Source: Azohydromonas lata NBRC 102462
GTDB lineage: Bacteria > Pseudomonadota > Gammaproteobacteria > Burkholderiales > Burkholderiaceae_C
Direction: 5' to 3'
NCBI RefSeq assembly: GCF_001571085.1
Contig: NZ_BCTC01000042.1
Location: forward strand, 1 to 53,152
Length of the DNA stretch: 53,152 bases
The position numbers and the translations under genes were made by a program. Of this stretch, positions 7,761 to 16,297 are shown one piece after another. Positions within the stretch are counted from its first letter, which is position 1. Every line of letters begins with the position of its first letter. The notes beneath the pieces were generated by a model, which saw only the letters and a list, made by a program, of their open reading frames with translations, made no database searches and was not told where the DNA came from.

Positions 7761-9392
7761 TCAATCCCGCGCCAAGCCGGGCTGCCCCTCGCCCACCGCC
7801 GCCTCCTCCATCGCATGGAAGGCGCGCCAGTGGTCCAGCAGCACGCGGCCCGTGCGCCCGCGGTGCAGCGCCAGCGACAACTGCAGGCGCTGTGGCGTGG
7901 CCTCGTCGGCCGCACGCGGGCCGGACGCCTGCAGCACCAGCACGCCGTCGGCGGCGCCATAAAGGGCTTGAACCTCGCGCCCGTCCGGCAGCTCCTGCAC
8001 GTCGCCGGCCAGCGGCCCGCCCGCGGGGCACAGCGCCAGCACCGCGGCGCCGGTGCCGCGCGCCAGGTCCTTGCAGGCCGCGGCCAGGGCGCCCAGGCGA
8101 TGGGCGGCGTCGGCGTGCGCGTCCAGCGCCGCAATGCCGCTGCGCAGCAGCGGCAGCGGGTCCACCACCAGCAGCGGCGCCCTGCCCGCGAAGGACTCGC
8201 GCGCCGCCCGCGCCCACGCCGCCAGCCCGGCCAGGCCCACGGCCGCGTCCGCTTCCCACAGCGTCAGCGCCTGGCCCTCGCGGGCGAGATAGGCGTCCAG
8301 CGCCGCGGCCACGCGCACGACGTCCTCCGGCGCCAGCAGGCCGCCTTCGATGCGCCGCGCGTCCAGCTTGAGCCGGCGCGCCAGCGCGCCATGGACGAGC
8401 TGCTCGCGCGCCATCTCGTAGCCCGCATACAGCGCCGGGTGGCCGTTGGCCGCGGCATGGTCCAGGCAATGCGCCGCCAGCGTCGTCTTGCCGGCCTTGG
8501 GCGGGGCCAGCAGCAGGTACAGCCGCCCGGCGCGAAAGCCGCCGTGCAGCAGGCTGGTCAGCCCGGGAAACGGCGTGGCCACCACGGCGGCCGCCGTGTC
8601 GGTGAGCGCGCGCATCAGCTCGTCGCGCACGCCCGCCAGCGGCCCCGGCGCCGCACGCTCCCCCACGGCAGGCGCGGGCGGCGCTTCCGCTTGGGCGCAC
8701 GCCGCAGCCGCGCCGGCCTCCTGCGCCGGCACCGCACCCCGCACGCGCTGGCGCAGGCGGCCCAGCGCCTCCTGGAACAGGGCCGGCGGGATGGGCTCCA
8801 GCCGCGCCAGCAGCTCGGCCTGCTTGTCGAGGTTGGGCGGCAGGTCTATGCCGGCTTCCGCGCTGAACGAGGGCGCCAGCCCGGGCGCGATGAACACCGA
8901 CCACAGCGCGGTGGCCGCATGCAGCCCCGGCGGCAGCGCCACGCCGCCGGCGGGCGTGGCGGCATCGCCCGCGGCGCCCGGCCGCAGCCGCACGGCGGGC
9001 AGCTCCGGCAGGTACGCCTCCTGGAGCAGCGACAGGAACTCGCGCGCCGCGTCCACCGGCACCGGCTCGGCCAGCGGCAGCCACAAGTCGTAGCCCTCGC
9101 GGCCATCGACGGAGAAGGCCGCTTCGGGCAGCGACAAGTCCTCGATCAGCGCCTTGCCCAGGTGCAGCAGCGCGGCGCAGTGCGCATCGCCCTGCCCGCG
9201 CGAGACGCCGTGCAGGCCCACGGCCAGCAGCCGCACGCGGCCCTGGGCGTCCGTGAGGGCCGGCGAGGCCGCCTCGCCGCCCATGAGCTGCCGCTGCAGC
9301 GCGGCCAGCTCAGGCGCGGGCGCCTCGGGCAGCAGAAACAGGCGGCGGAGCTGGTCGAGCAGGCGTTGCGTGCGGGCGGTGTCCTGGGTCAT
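7761..9392 (-). CDS. RecA/DnaB-like ATPase fused to a degenerate primase-like domain
   Basis: A 543-residue protein in two parts. Residues ~40-230 resemble archaeo-eukaryotic primase domains of the kind found with mobile or conflict systems: a SVDGREGYDLWLPL strand (compare SGxKGYHxW), LPPGLH, then VFIAPG and LPPNLDKQAELL. An obvious metal-binding DxD is not visible, so polymerase activity may be lost. Residues ~275-520 form a RecA-like core with Walker A APPKAGKTT (K302) and Walker B LLVVDPLPLL (D411), like RepA/DnaB helicases. ATG at 9392 was chosen over an upstream TTG. No phage genes are nearby. Role in replication, repair or defence is open. Confidence 0.68.
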   Translation of the reverse strand: MTQDTARTQRLLDQLRRLFLLPEAPAPELAALQRQLMGGEAASPALTDAQGRVRLLAVGLHGVSRGQGDAHCAALLHLGKALIEDLSLPEAAFSVDGREGYDLWLPLAEPVPVDAAREFLSLLQEAYLPELPAVRLRPGAAGDAATPAGGVALPPGLHAATALWSVFIAPGLAPSFSAEAGIDLPPNLDKQAELLARLEPIPPALFQEALGRLRQRVRGAVPAQEAGAAAACAQAEAPPAPAVGERAAPGPLAGVRDELMRALTDTAAAVVATPFPGLTSLLHGGFRAGRLYLLLAPPKAGKTTLAAHCLDHAAANGHPALYAGYEMAREQLVHGALARRLKLDARRIEGGLLAPEDVVRVAAALDAYLAREGQALTLWEADAAVGLAGLAAWARAARESFAGRAPLLVVDPLPLLRSGIAALDAHADAAHRLGALAAACKDLARGTGAAVLALCPAGGPLAGDVQELPDGREVQALYGAADGVLVLQASGPRAADEATPQRLQLSLALHRGRTGRVLLDHWRAFHAMEEAAVGEGQPGLARD

Positions 9393-9478
9393 GGGCAAAG
9401 GCGGCGTGGCGCATCAAACCGGAGGGCCGGAATGCTACCGGTGTCGGCCACGGCCGCCCGCGCCGGGCGGCCGGCGCG

Positions 9479-10606
9479 TCAGAACGCGTGCCGCACGCCC
9501 ACGGCCAGGCCGGTCTGCGAGCCGTCGAAGGCGGGCAGGCCGCCGGGCGAGCCGCCGCTGGCCGACACGTTCATGCGCGCGCCGTCGTTGCGGATGTGCC
9601 CGGCCGTCACGTAGGCCGCCGTGCGCTTGGACAGCGCATAGGTCGTGCGCAGCGACAGCAGGGTCGCCTGGTTGTCGCTGCCGCGGTAGTCCAGCTTGGC
9701 CAGCTGCGCCTCCAGCGACAGCGCCGGGGTGACGGCGTAGGCCGCCTCCACGTAGCCGATGTCGCTGCGCCGCGCGATGGCGGTGACGGACTCGTTGTCG
9801 CGCCGGATCCAGCCCGCGCCCACCTTCCACGCGCCCAGCTTGGCGTAGGCGGTGACGAAGAGGCGCTGGTCGTGCAGGTCGCTGGAGGTCAGCCCGGCCG
9901 TGGCCGAGGAGCCCGCGCCGCCGCGCTGGCGGTCCCACGCCAGGGCGCCGCCCCAGCCCTCGGTGTCGTACTTGAGCATGGCCGAAGCGGCGCGGCAGGC
10001 CTGCTTGTCGGCGGCGCTCTCGCCGCCGCAGGCCGTGCCGCCCGGCGCGGCGCCGATGTCGCGGCCCAAGCTGTAGTTCAGGCCCGCGCTGAAGGCGCCC
10101 CAGCGGCCCTGCCAGGCGATGGCGTTGTCAAAGCGCGCCTGCGGGATGTAGGGGTCCAGCGAGCCCACGCCGTAGATGTTGGGGCCGAAGATGCCCGCGT
10201 CCAGCATGGACAGGTAGAAGTAGCTGTACTGCCGCCCAAGCGTCACCTGGCCCCAGCCGGGGCCGGCCAGGCCGACGAAGGCCTGGCGGCCGAACAGCCG
10301 CCCGGACTGGTTGAGCCCGCCCGTGTCCGGGCCGAAGCCGGACTCCAGCGTGAAGATGGCGCGCAGGCCGCCGCCCAGGTCCTCGCTGCCGCGCAGGCCC
10401 CAGCGCGAGGGCAGCGTGGCCGTGATGTTGGGCATGCGCGTGAGCGTGCCGCCGTTGGCCGCGCCGCCGGTGGGCGCCACGTGGTTGAGCCGCTCGACGG
10501 CCACGTCGATGAGGCCGTAGAGCTGCACGCCGGCAGGCGCCTGCGCCTGCGCGGCGCCGGCCGCGGCGGCCAGGGCCGCGGCGGCGATGAGGGTGTGCTT
10601 GTTCAT
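9479..10606 (-). CDS. Gram-negative porin
   Basis: A 375-residue outer-membrane porin of the betaproteobacterial type. It has a signal peptide ending in AQAQA and the characteristic first strands VQLYGLIDVAVERLNH. SRWGLRGSEDLGGGLRAIFTLESGF and GRQAFVGLAGPGWGQVTLGRQ follow, and the last residue is the C-terminal Phe needed for BAM insertion. It is the third gene of the esterase-amidohydrolase-porin unit (72 bases after the amidohydrolase). That suggests it admits the aromatic substrate or its ester. Good Shine-Dalgarno (GAGGAGAC). Confidence 0.92.
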   Translation of the reverse strand: MNKHTLIAAAALAAAAGAAQAQAPAGVQLYGLIDVAVERLNHVAPTGGAANGGTLTRMPNITATLPSRWGLRGSEDLGGGLRAIFTLESGFGPDTGGLNQSGRLFGRQAFVGLAGPGWGQVTLGRQYSYFYLSMLDAGIFGPNIYGVGSLDPYIPQARFDNAIAWQGRWGAFSAGLNYSLGRDIGAAPGGTACGGESAADKQACRAASAMLKYDTEGWGGALAWDRQRGGAGSSATAGLTSSDLHDQRLFVTAYAKLGAWKVGAGWIRRDNESVTAIARRSDIGYVEAAYAVTPALSLEAQLAKLDYRGSDNQATLLSLRTTYALSKRTAAYVTAGHIRNDGARMNVSASGGSPGGLPAFDGSQTGLAVGVRHAF

Positions 10607-10678
10607 GTCTCCTCGTTCCCTTCCTTTGGTTGTGGAACTGCATCGGCTGCGCGTTGCACGGGCAAGCGCAGGCCTCCT

Positions 10679-11542
10679 TCACCTGAGACGCAGCAGCCGC
10701 GCCGCGTTCTCCTTGAAGATGAGCGGCTTGACTTCAGGCTTGAAGCCGGCCTCGTCGAAATCCTTCATCCAGCGCTCCGGCGTGATGAGGGGGTAGTCGC
10801 TGCCGAAGAGCATGCGGTCCTTGAGCAGCGAGTTGGCGTACTGCACCAGTTGCGCCGGGAAATACTTGGGGCTCCAGCCGGAGAGGTCTATCCAGACGTT
10901 GGGCTTGTGCAGCGCCAGCGACAGCGCCTCGTCCTGCCACGGCCAGCTCGGGTGGGCGATGACGATCTCGATGTCCGGCCAGTCGATGGCCACCTCCTCC
11001 AGCAGCATGGGGTTGGAGTTGGCGAGCTTCAAACCGCCGCCGCAGCGCATGCCGCTGCCGATGCCGGAGTGGCCGCTGTGGAAGATGGCCGGCAGCTTGT
11101 ACTCGGCGATGACCTCGTAGATGGGCCAGGCCATGCGGTCGTAGGGCAGGAAGTCCTGCACCGTCGGGTGGAACTTGAAACCCTTGACGCCCTCTTCCTC
11201 GATCAGCCGCCGCGCCTCGCGCGCGCCCATCTTGCCCTTGTGCGGGTCGATGCTTGCGAAGGCGACCATCATGTCCGAGTTGTCGCGCGCGGCCCGCGCG
11301 ATCTCCTCGTTGGGAATGCGCCGGCGACCGAGCTTGGCCTCCGAGTCCACCGTGAACATCACCAGGCCGATGTTGCGCTCGCGGTAGTAGGCCACCGTCT
11401 CGGCGATGGTCGGCCGCTTGCCGTTCTTGAAGTACTTGTCGGCGGCGCGGTCGTACTCCTCGGCGTAGTTGTCGAAGGGGTTCCAGCACGACACCTCGGC
11501 GTGCGTGTGGATGTCTATGGCGATGAGCTTGTCGAGGTCCAT
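10679..11542 (-). CDS. Amidohydrolase-2 family hydrolase, probable aryl beta-ketoacyl-CoA hydrolase
   Basis: A 287-residue TIM-barrel metal-dependent hydrolase. Visible metal/active-site motifs are DIHTH near the N-terminus, FKFHPT, FHSGHSG, IAHPSWPW and FGSDYP near the C-terminus. In actinobacterial p-hydroxycinnamate catabolism a related amidohydrolase (CouO) is assigned to hydrolysis of aryl-beta-ketoacyl-CoA after ligase, hydratase and dehydrogenase steps. All three of those genes lie across the divergent promoter here, so that role is inferred. The frame also opens at a GTG (11602) overlapping the esterase stop (GTGA), in frame through a run of 11 G; the ATG at 11542 was preferred because homology-like sequence begins there. 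Confidence 0.82.
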   Translation of the reverse strand: MDLDKLIAIDIHTHAEVSCWNPFDNYAEEYDRAADKYFKNGKRPTIAETVAYYRERNIGLVMFTVDSEAKLGRRRIPNEEIARAARDNSDMMVAFASIDPHKGKMGAREARRLIEEEGVKGFKFHPTVQDFLPYDRMAWPIYEVIAEYKLPAIFHSGHSGIGSGMRCGGGLKLANSNPMLLEEVAIDWPDIEIVIAHPSWPWQDEALSLALHKPNVWIDLSGWSPKYFPAQLVQYANSLLKDRMLFGSDYPLITPERWMKDFDEAGFKPEVKPLIFKENAARLLRLR

Positions 11543-11564
11543 GGGTGTCTCGGGGGAATGCACG

Positions 11565-11575
11565 CCCCCCCCCCC
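11565..11575. repeat. Homopolymer tract, 11 C on plus strand (G11 on coding strand)
   Basis: The tract lies between the esterase stop and the amidohydrolase ATG. It is inside the reading frame that would be used if translation started at the coupled GTG at 11602, so slippage would switch that start in and out of frame. Confidence 0.85.
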
Positions 11576-11598
11576 TGGGGCAGGCCGTGCGAGGTTGA

Positions 11599-13350
11599 TC
11601 ACTGGCAGCTGAAGCTTTCAGCCGCCTCCAGGCTGCCGCTGCCCTTGTAGCGCGCGACCTGCGGGTAGGGGCACAGCGGGCGGGTGCGGTCCGCGGCCCA
11701 GCTTGCGGGCACGTCGGCGTTGACGCCGCCGCGCGCCGAGGCCACGACGGCCTGCGGCGCCTGGCCCTGCTCCACCCACTTCACCAGCGGCGTGAGCATG
11801 TCGAACTGGTCCGTGGCCGGGCCGCCGGAGCAGTGGCCCATGCCGGGCACGCGGTAGAGCTTGGCGAAGCTGCCGGCGTCGCCGCCGTTGTTGGCGCGCA
11901 GGCCGTCATACCAGGCGGCGGTGTCGTTGACCGAGAAGATCGGGTCGCCCACGCCGTGGTAGACCATCATCTTGGCGCCGCGGTTCTTGAGCGCGCCCAG
12001 GTCCGTCGGATTGGGCGGGGCCATGAAGCCCATGGCCGACTCGGCATAGACCCCGGCCGTGGCCGTGATGCCCGCGGCCAGCGCATCGATGCTGGCGCCC
12101 AGCGCGAAGGCCGCGCCGTCGAAGCCGGCGGCCGCTTGCGGCGGCGTGTTGAAGATGAAGGCCACGGCGCCCGCGTCGCGCTGCAGCGGCGAGGCGAACT
12201 CCCAGGAGGCGATGCCGCTGCCGGCGATGCCGCTGTCCCAGGGGAAGCTGGTGTAGATCGGGGCGCCGGTGCTGGTGGTGGCGCCGGCAAAGATGGAGGC
12301 CACCACCGTCTTCTGCGCGTCGCTCAGGCAACTGCCGTCGCGCCCGCCGCTGCCGCAACTGGGCACGTCGCGCGCCAGGTTGAAGGCCGCCTGGCAGGCC
12401 GCCGTGTCCTGCACCAGGCCGTCGGCGGCGCCGTCCAGCGCATCGCACTTGGCCAGCACGGCGCGGCCCACGAGCTGGCGCTCCGCCAGCGTGAAGGCCG
12501 TTTCCAGGCCCGCCGGCGTGGCCGGGTCGTTGGGCGCGGCCGCCAGCGAGGCGTAGCGCTGCCCGCCCCAGATGCTGGCCACCGCCGCCTTGGGCAGATT
12601 GAAACCCGGCGCGCCGGCGAGGTAGCCGTCGTACCAGTCCGGGTGCCGCGCCGCGGCCACGAAGGTGTGGCGCCCGCCGTTGGAGCAGCCGCCGAAGTAG
12701 GAGCGGTCCGGCGCCTTGCCGTAGGCGCGGCGTATGGACTCCTTGGCCATGGGCGTGAGCTTCTCCACGGCCTGGTAGCCGTAGTCCAGCCGCGCCTGCG
12801 GATCGATGCCGAAGGTGGGGTCGGTGTTGGGCTGGTGGCCCGCGTCCGAGCTGATCACGGCAAAGCCCTGGACCAGCGCGCCGGTGAGCGGCCCGCCGCC
12901 CAGGGCGCCCGCTGCGGGCACCACCGCGCCGTCCATGCCGCCGTTGGCCTGGTAATAGAAGCGCCCGTTCCAGGCCTTGGGCAGGCGCAACTGGAAGCCG
13001 ACGGCGTAGCTGCGGCCGTCCACCGTGCTGGTGCGCTGGGCCATGTGGCCTTCCACCAGGCAGTGCTCAGGAGCCGGCGTGCTGGCCGTCAGCACCGTGC
13101 CGGCCGCGACCGTGCTGACCTTGTCGATGACGGTGCCGGCCTGCCCCGCCAGCTTGGCGCCCAGCTCGTCGCAGCCGCCCGCCAGCGCGGCTGGGGTGGC
13201 GGCGGCCAGCTGCGGCAGCGCATGGGCCGTGTCGGCGGGAACGGGCGCGGCGTCATCGCCGCTGCCGCCGCAGGCGGCCAGCGACAACAGCGCCAGCGCG
13301 CCCAACCCCAGCGGCAAAGCGGGTCCGATAACGAAAGGCTTGGTACGCAT
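11599..13350 (-). CDS. Tannase/feruloyl-esterase family lipoprotein
   Basis: About 583 residues. The lipobox LSLAAC indicates an outer-membrane or periplasmic lipoprotein. The tannase-family CS-D-HC arrangement is complete: C222-S223 in GGCSNGGRH, D469 in VYHGVGDPIF and H506-C507 in GMGHCSGG, giving a Ser-Asp-His triad and the C222-C507 disulfide. The family includes fungal feruloyl esterases, tannases and MHETase, all acting on aromatic carboxylic esters. First gene of the minus-strand unit; a hydroxycinnamoyl ester (ferulate or chlorogenate type) is the likely substrate from context. A TTG at 13356 has better Shine-Dalgarno spacing (GGAGA, 5 bases) than the ATG chosen. Confidence 0.85.
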   Translation of the reverse strand: MRTKPFVIGPALPLGLGALALLSLAACGGSGDDAAPVPADTAHALPQLAAATPAALAGGCDELGAKLAGQAGTVIDKVSTVAAGTVLTASTPAPEHCLVEGHMAQRTSTVDGRSYAVGFQLRLPKAWNGRFYYQANGGMDGAVVPAAGALGGGPLTGALVQGFAVISSDAGHQPNTDPTFGIDPQARLDYGYQAVEKLTPMAKESIRRAYGKAPDRSYFGGCSNGGRHTFVAAARHPDWYDGYLAGAPGFNLPKAAVASIWGGQRYASLAAAPNDPATPAGLETAFTLAERQLVGRAVLAKCDALDGAADGLVQDTAACQAAFNLARDVPSCGSGGRDGSCLSDAQKTVVASIFAGATTSTGAPIYTSFPWDSGIAGSGIASWEFASPLQRDAGAVAFIFNTPPQAAAGFDGAAFALGASIDALAAGITATAGVYAESAMGFMAPPNPTDLGALKNRGAKMMVYHGVGDPIFSVNDTAAWYDGLRANNGGDAGSFAKLYRVPGMGHCSGGPATDQFDMLTPLVKWVEQGQAPQAVVASARGGVNADVPASWAADRTRPLCPYPQVARYKGSGSLEAAESFSCQ

Positions 13351-13430
13351 GGGCAACGATGTCTCCTGTGCTGTTGTTGGACTTCATGCCGCGCCCGGAA
13401 CGGCCCCGGAGACTCCTGGGCAACGGCATA

Positions 13431-13570
13431 TGCTTAAGTTTATTAATCATTCAGAGTCCGCATCACCGGGATTCCCCTAACCCGTCCAGCTCGTATTCAC
13501 ACCTCTGGCTGTTGATTCAGGGAAAACACCAAGATCACCACCCCTCAATTTGCTTAAGACTATTAACCAT
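13431..13570. promoter_or_regulatory. Two direct 20-bp boxes in the divergent promoter region
   Basis: TGCTTAAGTTTATTAATCAT (13431-13450) and TGCTTAAGACTATTAACCAT (13551-13570) match at 17 of 20 positions and begin exactly 120 bases apart in the same orientation. Each contains a TTAA-N5-TTAA core. One lies 81 bases upstream of the esterase start, the other 23 bases before the hydratase start. They are probably operators for one regulator controlling both directions. Confidence 0.65.
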
Positions 13571-13592
13571 CAACGCACCACACCGAACAACC

Positions 13593-14402
13593 ATGCATCC
13601 CGACTTCACCCCCGCCGCCGGCCTGCTGGCCGATCTGGACCTGCTGCACGTGGAAACCTGCGGCCCCGTGCTGCACGTGCGCCTGATGCGCCCGGCCAAG
13701 CGCAACGCCATCAGCGATCCGCTCATCCAGCAGTTGCACACCGTGTTCATCAACCTGCCGCAGGCCACCCGCGCGGTGGTGGTCAGCGGCGAGGGCGAGC
13801 ACTTCTGCGCCGGGCTGGACCTGTCGGAGCTGGTGGAGCGCGACATCGGTGCCGGCGTGCAGCACTCGCGCATGTGGCATGCGGCCTTTGACGCCGTGCA
13901 GTTCGGCCGCGTGCCGGTGGTGGCCGCGCTGCATGGCGCGGTGGTGGGCGGCGGGCTGGAGCTGGCGTCGAGCTGCCACATCCGCGTGGCCGACGACTCG
14001 GCCTACTTCGGCCTGCCCGAGGGGCAGCGCGGCATCTTCGTGGGCGGCGGCGGCTCGGTGCGCATTCCGCGCCTCATCGGCGTGTCGCGCATGACCGACC
14101 TCATGCTCACCGGCCGCGTCTACGACGCCGACGAGGCCCAGGCCGTCGGCCTGGTGCAGTACCGCGTGGCCGAGGGCCAGGCGCTGGACAAGGCCGTGGA
14201 GCTGGCCCGCCGCATCGCCACCAACGCCCCCATGAGCAACTACGCCGTCATGCACGCGCTGCCGCGCATCGCCGACCAGTCGCAGTCCGAGGGCCAGTTC
14301 ACCGAGAGCCTGATGGCCGCCGTCGCCGAGAGCACGCCCGACGCCCAGGAGCGGCTGCGCGCCTTCCTGGAAAAGCGCGCCGGCAAGGTGCTCAAGGGCT
14401 GA
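13593..14402 (+). CDS. Enoyl-CoA hydratase/isomerase (crotonase family)
   Basis: A 269-residue crotonase. The first oxyanion-hole segment is EHFCAGLDLSEL and the second ALHGAVVGGGLELASSCH; the substrate-side PEGQRGIFVGGG provides the downstream Glu. It should hydrate an aryl-enoyl-CoA such as a hydroxycinnamoyl-CoA. It opens the plus-strand unit, 41 bases before the CoA ligase, and one of the two regulatory boxes ends 22 bases before its ATG. Whether it only hydrates or also performs retro-aldol cleavage (Ech/FCHL type) cannot be told. The presence of an SDR and a CouO-like hydrolase favours a beta-oxidative route. Confidence 0.87.
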   Translation: MHPDFTPAAGLLADLDLLHVETCGPVLHVRLMRPAKRNAISDPLIQQLHTVFINLPQATRAVVVSGEGEHFCAGLDLSELVERDIGAGVQHSRMWHAAFDAVQFGRVPVVAALHGAVVGGGLELASSCHIRVADDSAYFGLPEGQRGIFVGGGGSVRIPRLIGVSRMTDLMLTGRVYDADEAQAVGLVQYRVAEGQALDKAVELARRIATNAPMSNYAVMHALPRIADQSQSEGQFTESLMAAVAESTPDAQERLRAFLEKRAGKVLKG

Positions 14403-14443
14403 GCCCGCACGCCCCCCCACACTGAGACACGAGGAGACAAGCC

Positions 14444-16297
14444 ATGAGCATCCTGGCCAAGTACCGGGCGGCGCGTGTTGGCGGCTGCCTGAGCGCGACC
14501 ATCGAAGAAAAGCAAGGCGGCGTGCTGGTGCTGCGCTCCACCGAGCCGCTGCAGCCCTATCCCGCGCGGCTCACCGACCGGCTGGAGCGCTGGGCCCGCG
14601 TGGCGCCCAACCGCACCTTCGTCGCCAAGCGCGACCCGGCCCTGGGCGGCGACTGGCGCCGCATCACCTACGCGCAGATGCTGGAGCTGGCCCAGCGCGT
14701 GGGCCAGGCGCTGGCGACCCGGCCGCTGTCGGCGCAGCGCCCCATCGCCATCCTGTCGGACAACGACCTGGAGCATTTCATCCTGTCCACGGCCGCGCAG
14801 TGGGTGGGCGTGCCCTACGTGCCCATCTCGCCCGCGTACTCGCTGGTGGCCACCGACTTCGCCAAGCTGCGCCACATCTTCAGCGTGACCACGCCCGGCC
14901 TGGTCTTCGCCGCCGACGCGCGCTATGCCAGGGCCATCGAAGCGGTCGTTGGCGAGGACGTGGAAGTGGTGCTGGCCGAAGGCAGCCTGGAAGGCCGCGC
15001 CGTGACGCCCTTCTCCGCCCTCACCGCCACCGAGCCCGGCACCCGCGAGGAGCTGGCGCATGCCGAGGTGGGGCCGGACACCATCGTGAAGTTCCTGTTC
15101 ACCTCCGGCTCCACCAAGGCGCCCAAGGGCGTGGTCAACACGCAGCGCATGATGTGCGCCAACCTGCAGATGGCCACGCAGGCCTACCCCTTCCTGCAGG
15201 ACGAGCCGCCCGTGCTCGTGGACTGGCTGCCCTGGAACCACACCTTCGGCGGCAACCACAACGTGGGCATCACGCTCTACCACGGCGGCACGCTCTACAT
15301 CGACGACGGCCGCCCAACGGCCGCCGGCATGGCCGAGACGCTGCGCAACCTGCGCGAGATTTCCCCGACCATCTACTTCAACGTGCCCCGCGGCTTCGAC
15401 GAGATCGCCGCCGCCATGGACAGCGACGAGCAGCTGCGCAAGACCCTGTTCGCCCGCGTGAAGCTGTTCAAGTACGCCGGCGCCGTGCTGTCGCAGGCGA
15501 CTCTCGACAAGCTGCACGCCCACGCCGAGGCCACCGTTGGCGAGCGCATCCTGATGATCACGGGCCTGGGCATGACGGAGACGGCCCCGTCCTGCACCTT
15601 CGCGCTCAACAAGGAGCTGCAGACCGGCCACGTCGGCCTGCCCTGCCCGGGCGTGGACGTGAAGCTGGTGCCGGTGGCCGACAAGGTGGAAATCCGCTTC
15701 CGCGGTCCCAACGTCATGCCCGGCTACTGGCGCAACCCGCAGCAGACGGCCGAGGCCTTCGACGATGAAGGCTTCTATTGCACCGGCGACGCCGTGAAGT
15801 TCGTGGACGCGACGGACCCGCAAAAGGGCCTGCTCTTCGACGGCCGCATTGCCGAGGACTTCAAGCTCTCCACCGGCACCTTCGTGAGCGTGGGCCCGCT
15901 GCGCTCCAAGGTGATGCTGGCCGGCGCGCCTTGCGTGGCGGACGCGGTGGTCACGGGCCTGAACCGCGGCGAAGTGGGGCTGATGGTGTTCCCGCGCCTG
16001 GACGAGTGCCGCAAGCTCGCCGCGCTGCCTGCGGGCACGCCGGCACCCGAGGTGCTGCACCACGCGGCGGTGCGCGACTTCTTCCAGCGCCTGGCCGACC
16101 GGCTGTGGGCCGAGGGCACGGGCAGCGCCAGCCGCGTGGCGCGGCTGCACGTGCTGGTGGAGCCGCCCTCGCTGGACAAGGGCGAGGTCACCGACAAGGG
16201 CTCCATCAACCAGCGCGCCGTGCTCGCCACCCGCGCGCCGCTGGTGGAAGCGATGTACGAGGGCTCGGACCCGTGGTTGATCGTGCCGCGGCGGTGA
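14444..16297 (+). CDS. Aryl-CoA ligase, feruloyl-CoA synthase-like
   Basis: A 617-residue ANL-superfamily enzyme. The AMP-binding P-loop is FLFTSGSTKAPKG, the adenine motif region is GLGMTETAPS, and the hinge is LLFDGRIAEDFKLSTGTFV, a version characteristic of feruloyl/hydroxycinnamoyl-CoA synthases. It should activate the free aromatic acid with ATP and CoA. A strong ribosome site (GAGGAG) precedes the ATG. The length fits feruloyl-CoA synthases and is longer than typical short-chain ligases. Second gene of the plus unit; a REP-like element follows. Confidence 0.88.
   Translation: MSILAKYRAARVGGCLSATIEEKQGGVLVLRSTEPLQPYPARLTDRLERWARVAPNRTFVAKRDPALGGDWRRITYAQMLELAQRVGQALATRPLSAQRPIAILSDNDLEHFILSTAAQWVGVPYVPISPAYSLVATDFAKLRHIFSVTTPGLVFAADARYARAIEAVVGEDVEVVLAEGSLEGRAVTPFSALTATEPGTREELAHAEVGPDTIVKFLFTSGSTKAPKGVVNTQRMMCANLQMATQAYPFLQDEPPVLVDWLPWNHTFGGNHNVGITLYHGGTLYIDDGRPTAAGMAETLRNLREISPTIYFNVPRGFDEIAAAMDSDEQLRKTLFARVKLFKYAGAVLSQATLDKLHAHAEATVGERILMITGLGMTETAPSCTFALNKELQTGHVGLPCPGVDVKLVPVADKVEIRFRGPNVMPGYWRNPQQTAEAFDDEGFYCTGDAVKFVDATDPQKGLLFDGRIAEDFKLSTGTFVSVGPLRSKVMLAGAPCVADAVVTGLNRGEVGLMVFPRLDECRKLAALPAGTPAPEVLHHAAVRDFFQRLADRLWAEGTGSASRVARLHVLVEPPSLDKGEVTDKGSINQRAVLATRAPLVEAMYEGSDPWLIVPRR

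Noticed and set aside
9452-9472. A perfect 9-bp hairpin between the porin and primase-like genes as a terminator
   Set aside because: No T tract follows on the minus strand, so it cannot be called an intrinsic terminator from sequence alone.
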